Part shown: one piece after another, positions 63,446 to 64,000 of the stretch | Position numbering within the stretch: position 1 is the stretch's first letter | How the letters are laid out: each line of letters begins with the position of its first letter | NCBI GenBank assembly: GCA_963697355.1 | Contig: CAVONV010000003.1 | Location: 124,001-188,000 of the forward strand | Length of the DNA stretch: 64,000 nt | Direction of reading: 5' to 3' | From: CAVONV01 sp963697355 | Lineage (GTDB): Bacteria; Acidobacteriota; Vicinamibacteria; Marinacidobacterales; DATDRI01 | The notes under the pieces: model-generated | The model's input: only the letters and a program-made list of their open reading frames with translations | Database searches by the model: none | Told to the model about the DNA's origin: nothing | Translations under genes and position numbers: made by a program

Positions 63446-64000
63446 CTAAGAATAAGTCGGCAGAAATTTTGGTTTTCGACGGGCTTTTGTTGCTTGTTCG
63501 AAAGCGAACGCGAGTTTTATCAATGTCGGTTCGGAGAACGCGTTACCGAAAAACGAAATTCCGATCGGCAATTCGCTAATGAAACCGCACGGAACAGTGA
63601 TATTCGGATAGCCTGAAACCGCAGGCATCGAAGAACTTGAAACATAATTTGTCGGATTGTCGCCGTTGATCAGGTCGATCATCCATGCAGGAGCGTTCGA
63701 GGGCGCTATCAGCGCGTCAAGCTTTTCTTTGTCCATAATCGCGTCGATTCCCTTATCTTGCGTCAAAACCTTGCTTTGAAGCAATGCCAGGCGATATTCA
63801 CGTGACTCCAAATCTCCTTTTTGTTGCGCATTAATCAAAATGTCCTGCCCAAAATACTGCATTTCTTTGTCTTTGTTCGCTTGATTAAATTCAATCAGAT
63901 CTTGCAAGGTTTTGAGTTTTCCGCCGCGTTCCGCAAGATATTTGTTCAATCCGGCTTTGAATTCGTATAAAAGCACTTCAAATTCTGCATCACCAAATTC
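63446..64000 (-). CDS. amidase (amidase signature family), C-terminal part
   Basis: 185 residues, open to the right edge. Matches the C-terminal third of amidase-signature enzymes: FEVLLYEFKAGLNKYLAERG, LQDLIEFNQANKDKEMQYFGQDIL, DALIAPSNAPAWMIDLINGD, SSMPAVSGYPNITVPCGF and ELPIGISFFGNAFSEPTLIKLAFAFEQAT. The catalytic Ser-Ser-Lys part is outside the window. Hydrolyses amides in the family; substrate unknown. Confidence 0.88.
   Translation of the reverse strand, partial: EFGDAEFEVLLYEFKAGLNKYLAERGGKLKTLQDLIEFNQANKDKEMQYFGQDILINAQQKGDLESREYRLALLQSKVLTQDKGIDAIMDKEKLDALIAPSNAPAWMIDLINGDNPTNYVSSSSMPAVSGYPNITVPCGFISELPIGISFFGNAFSEPTLIKLAFAFEQATKARRKPKFLPTYS

Noticed and set aside
1..64000. tRNA and rRNA genes
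   Set aside because: No T-loop-like GGTTCGAATCC with a matching cloverleaf and no conserved rRNA words were found by eye.

Overview
The window looks like a metagenomic contig from the Acidobacteriota. It joins two pieces of different origin. Positions 1 to about 54,540 are GC-rich (high fifties percent by eye). They carry typical soil or aquatic Acidobacteriota content: serine/threonine kinases fused to WD40/TolB-like or TPR sensor halves, secreted S9, M14, M23 and M28 peptidases, a penicillin acylase, CcmH with a CC motif, and DUF4019. From about 54,545 to the end the DNA is much more AT-rich, has different codon choice and different intergenic repeats, and resembles Blastocatellia/Pyrinomonadaceae-type acidobacteria. 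The switch cuts one gene on each side, so a chimeric assembly or a recombination junction must be considered. No rRNA, tRNA or CRISPR array was seen.

Layout. 1-3.0 kb: partial mtaB, a phasin-like coiled coil and a UbiB/AarF kinase. 3.2-6.0 kb: lutABC lactate oxidation operon on the minus strand. 6.2-13.4 kb: HIT protein, GlcG/HbpS-like protein, CcmH-like protein, CPA2 antiporter, lactate permease, M28 peptidase, cyclophilin and DUF4019. 13.5-23.5 kb: secreted S9, M14 and M23 peptidases, a CsaA-like protein, penicillin acylase and a beta-propeller protein. 23.5-29.6 kb: a signalling block (PilZ/pseudo-receiver/DUF4388, GGDEF, two degenerate GIY-YIG-like proteins, V4R, TPR). 30.4-36.1 kb: a polysaccharide O-acetylation cluster (MBOAT plus two AlgX/AlgJ-like proteins). 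36.5-39.6 kb: two related secreted lipoproteins. 39.8-54.5 kb: a kinase array with four to five kinase genes or fragments on the minus strand, interrupted by an HNH endonuclease cassette, a Phd/PIN toxin-antitoxin pair, a SnoaL-like protein and a STAS protein. 54.5-64 kb: AMP-ligase/ACP/PlsC fusion, MazEF, DDAH-like amidinohydrolase, M16 peptidase, NAD-dependent epimerase and a partial amidase.

How parts work together. LutABC and the lactate permease give lactate uptake and oxidation. The 13-23 kb block is a peptide and amide scavenging set, most of it with signal peptides. The MBOAT/AlgX/AlgJ set should O-acetylate an exported polysaccharide. The PilZ and GGDEF genes point to cyclic-di-GMP control.

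Quality and novelty. Many genes are broken by single-base indels. Where the direction could be worked out, most are one-base insertions, which suggests uncorrected long-read error rather than decay. The most interesting signals are: a palindromic element that sits in frame inside two different kinase genes; a two-part deletion remnant of an HNH cassette; a toxin-antitoxin pair with twin perfect operators lying between duplicated HNH tails; and a family of roughly 60-bp hairpins between genes.
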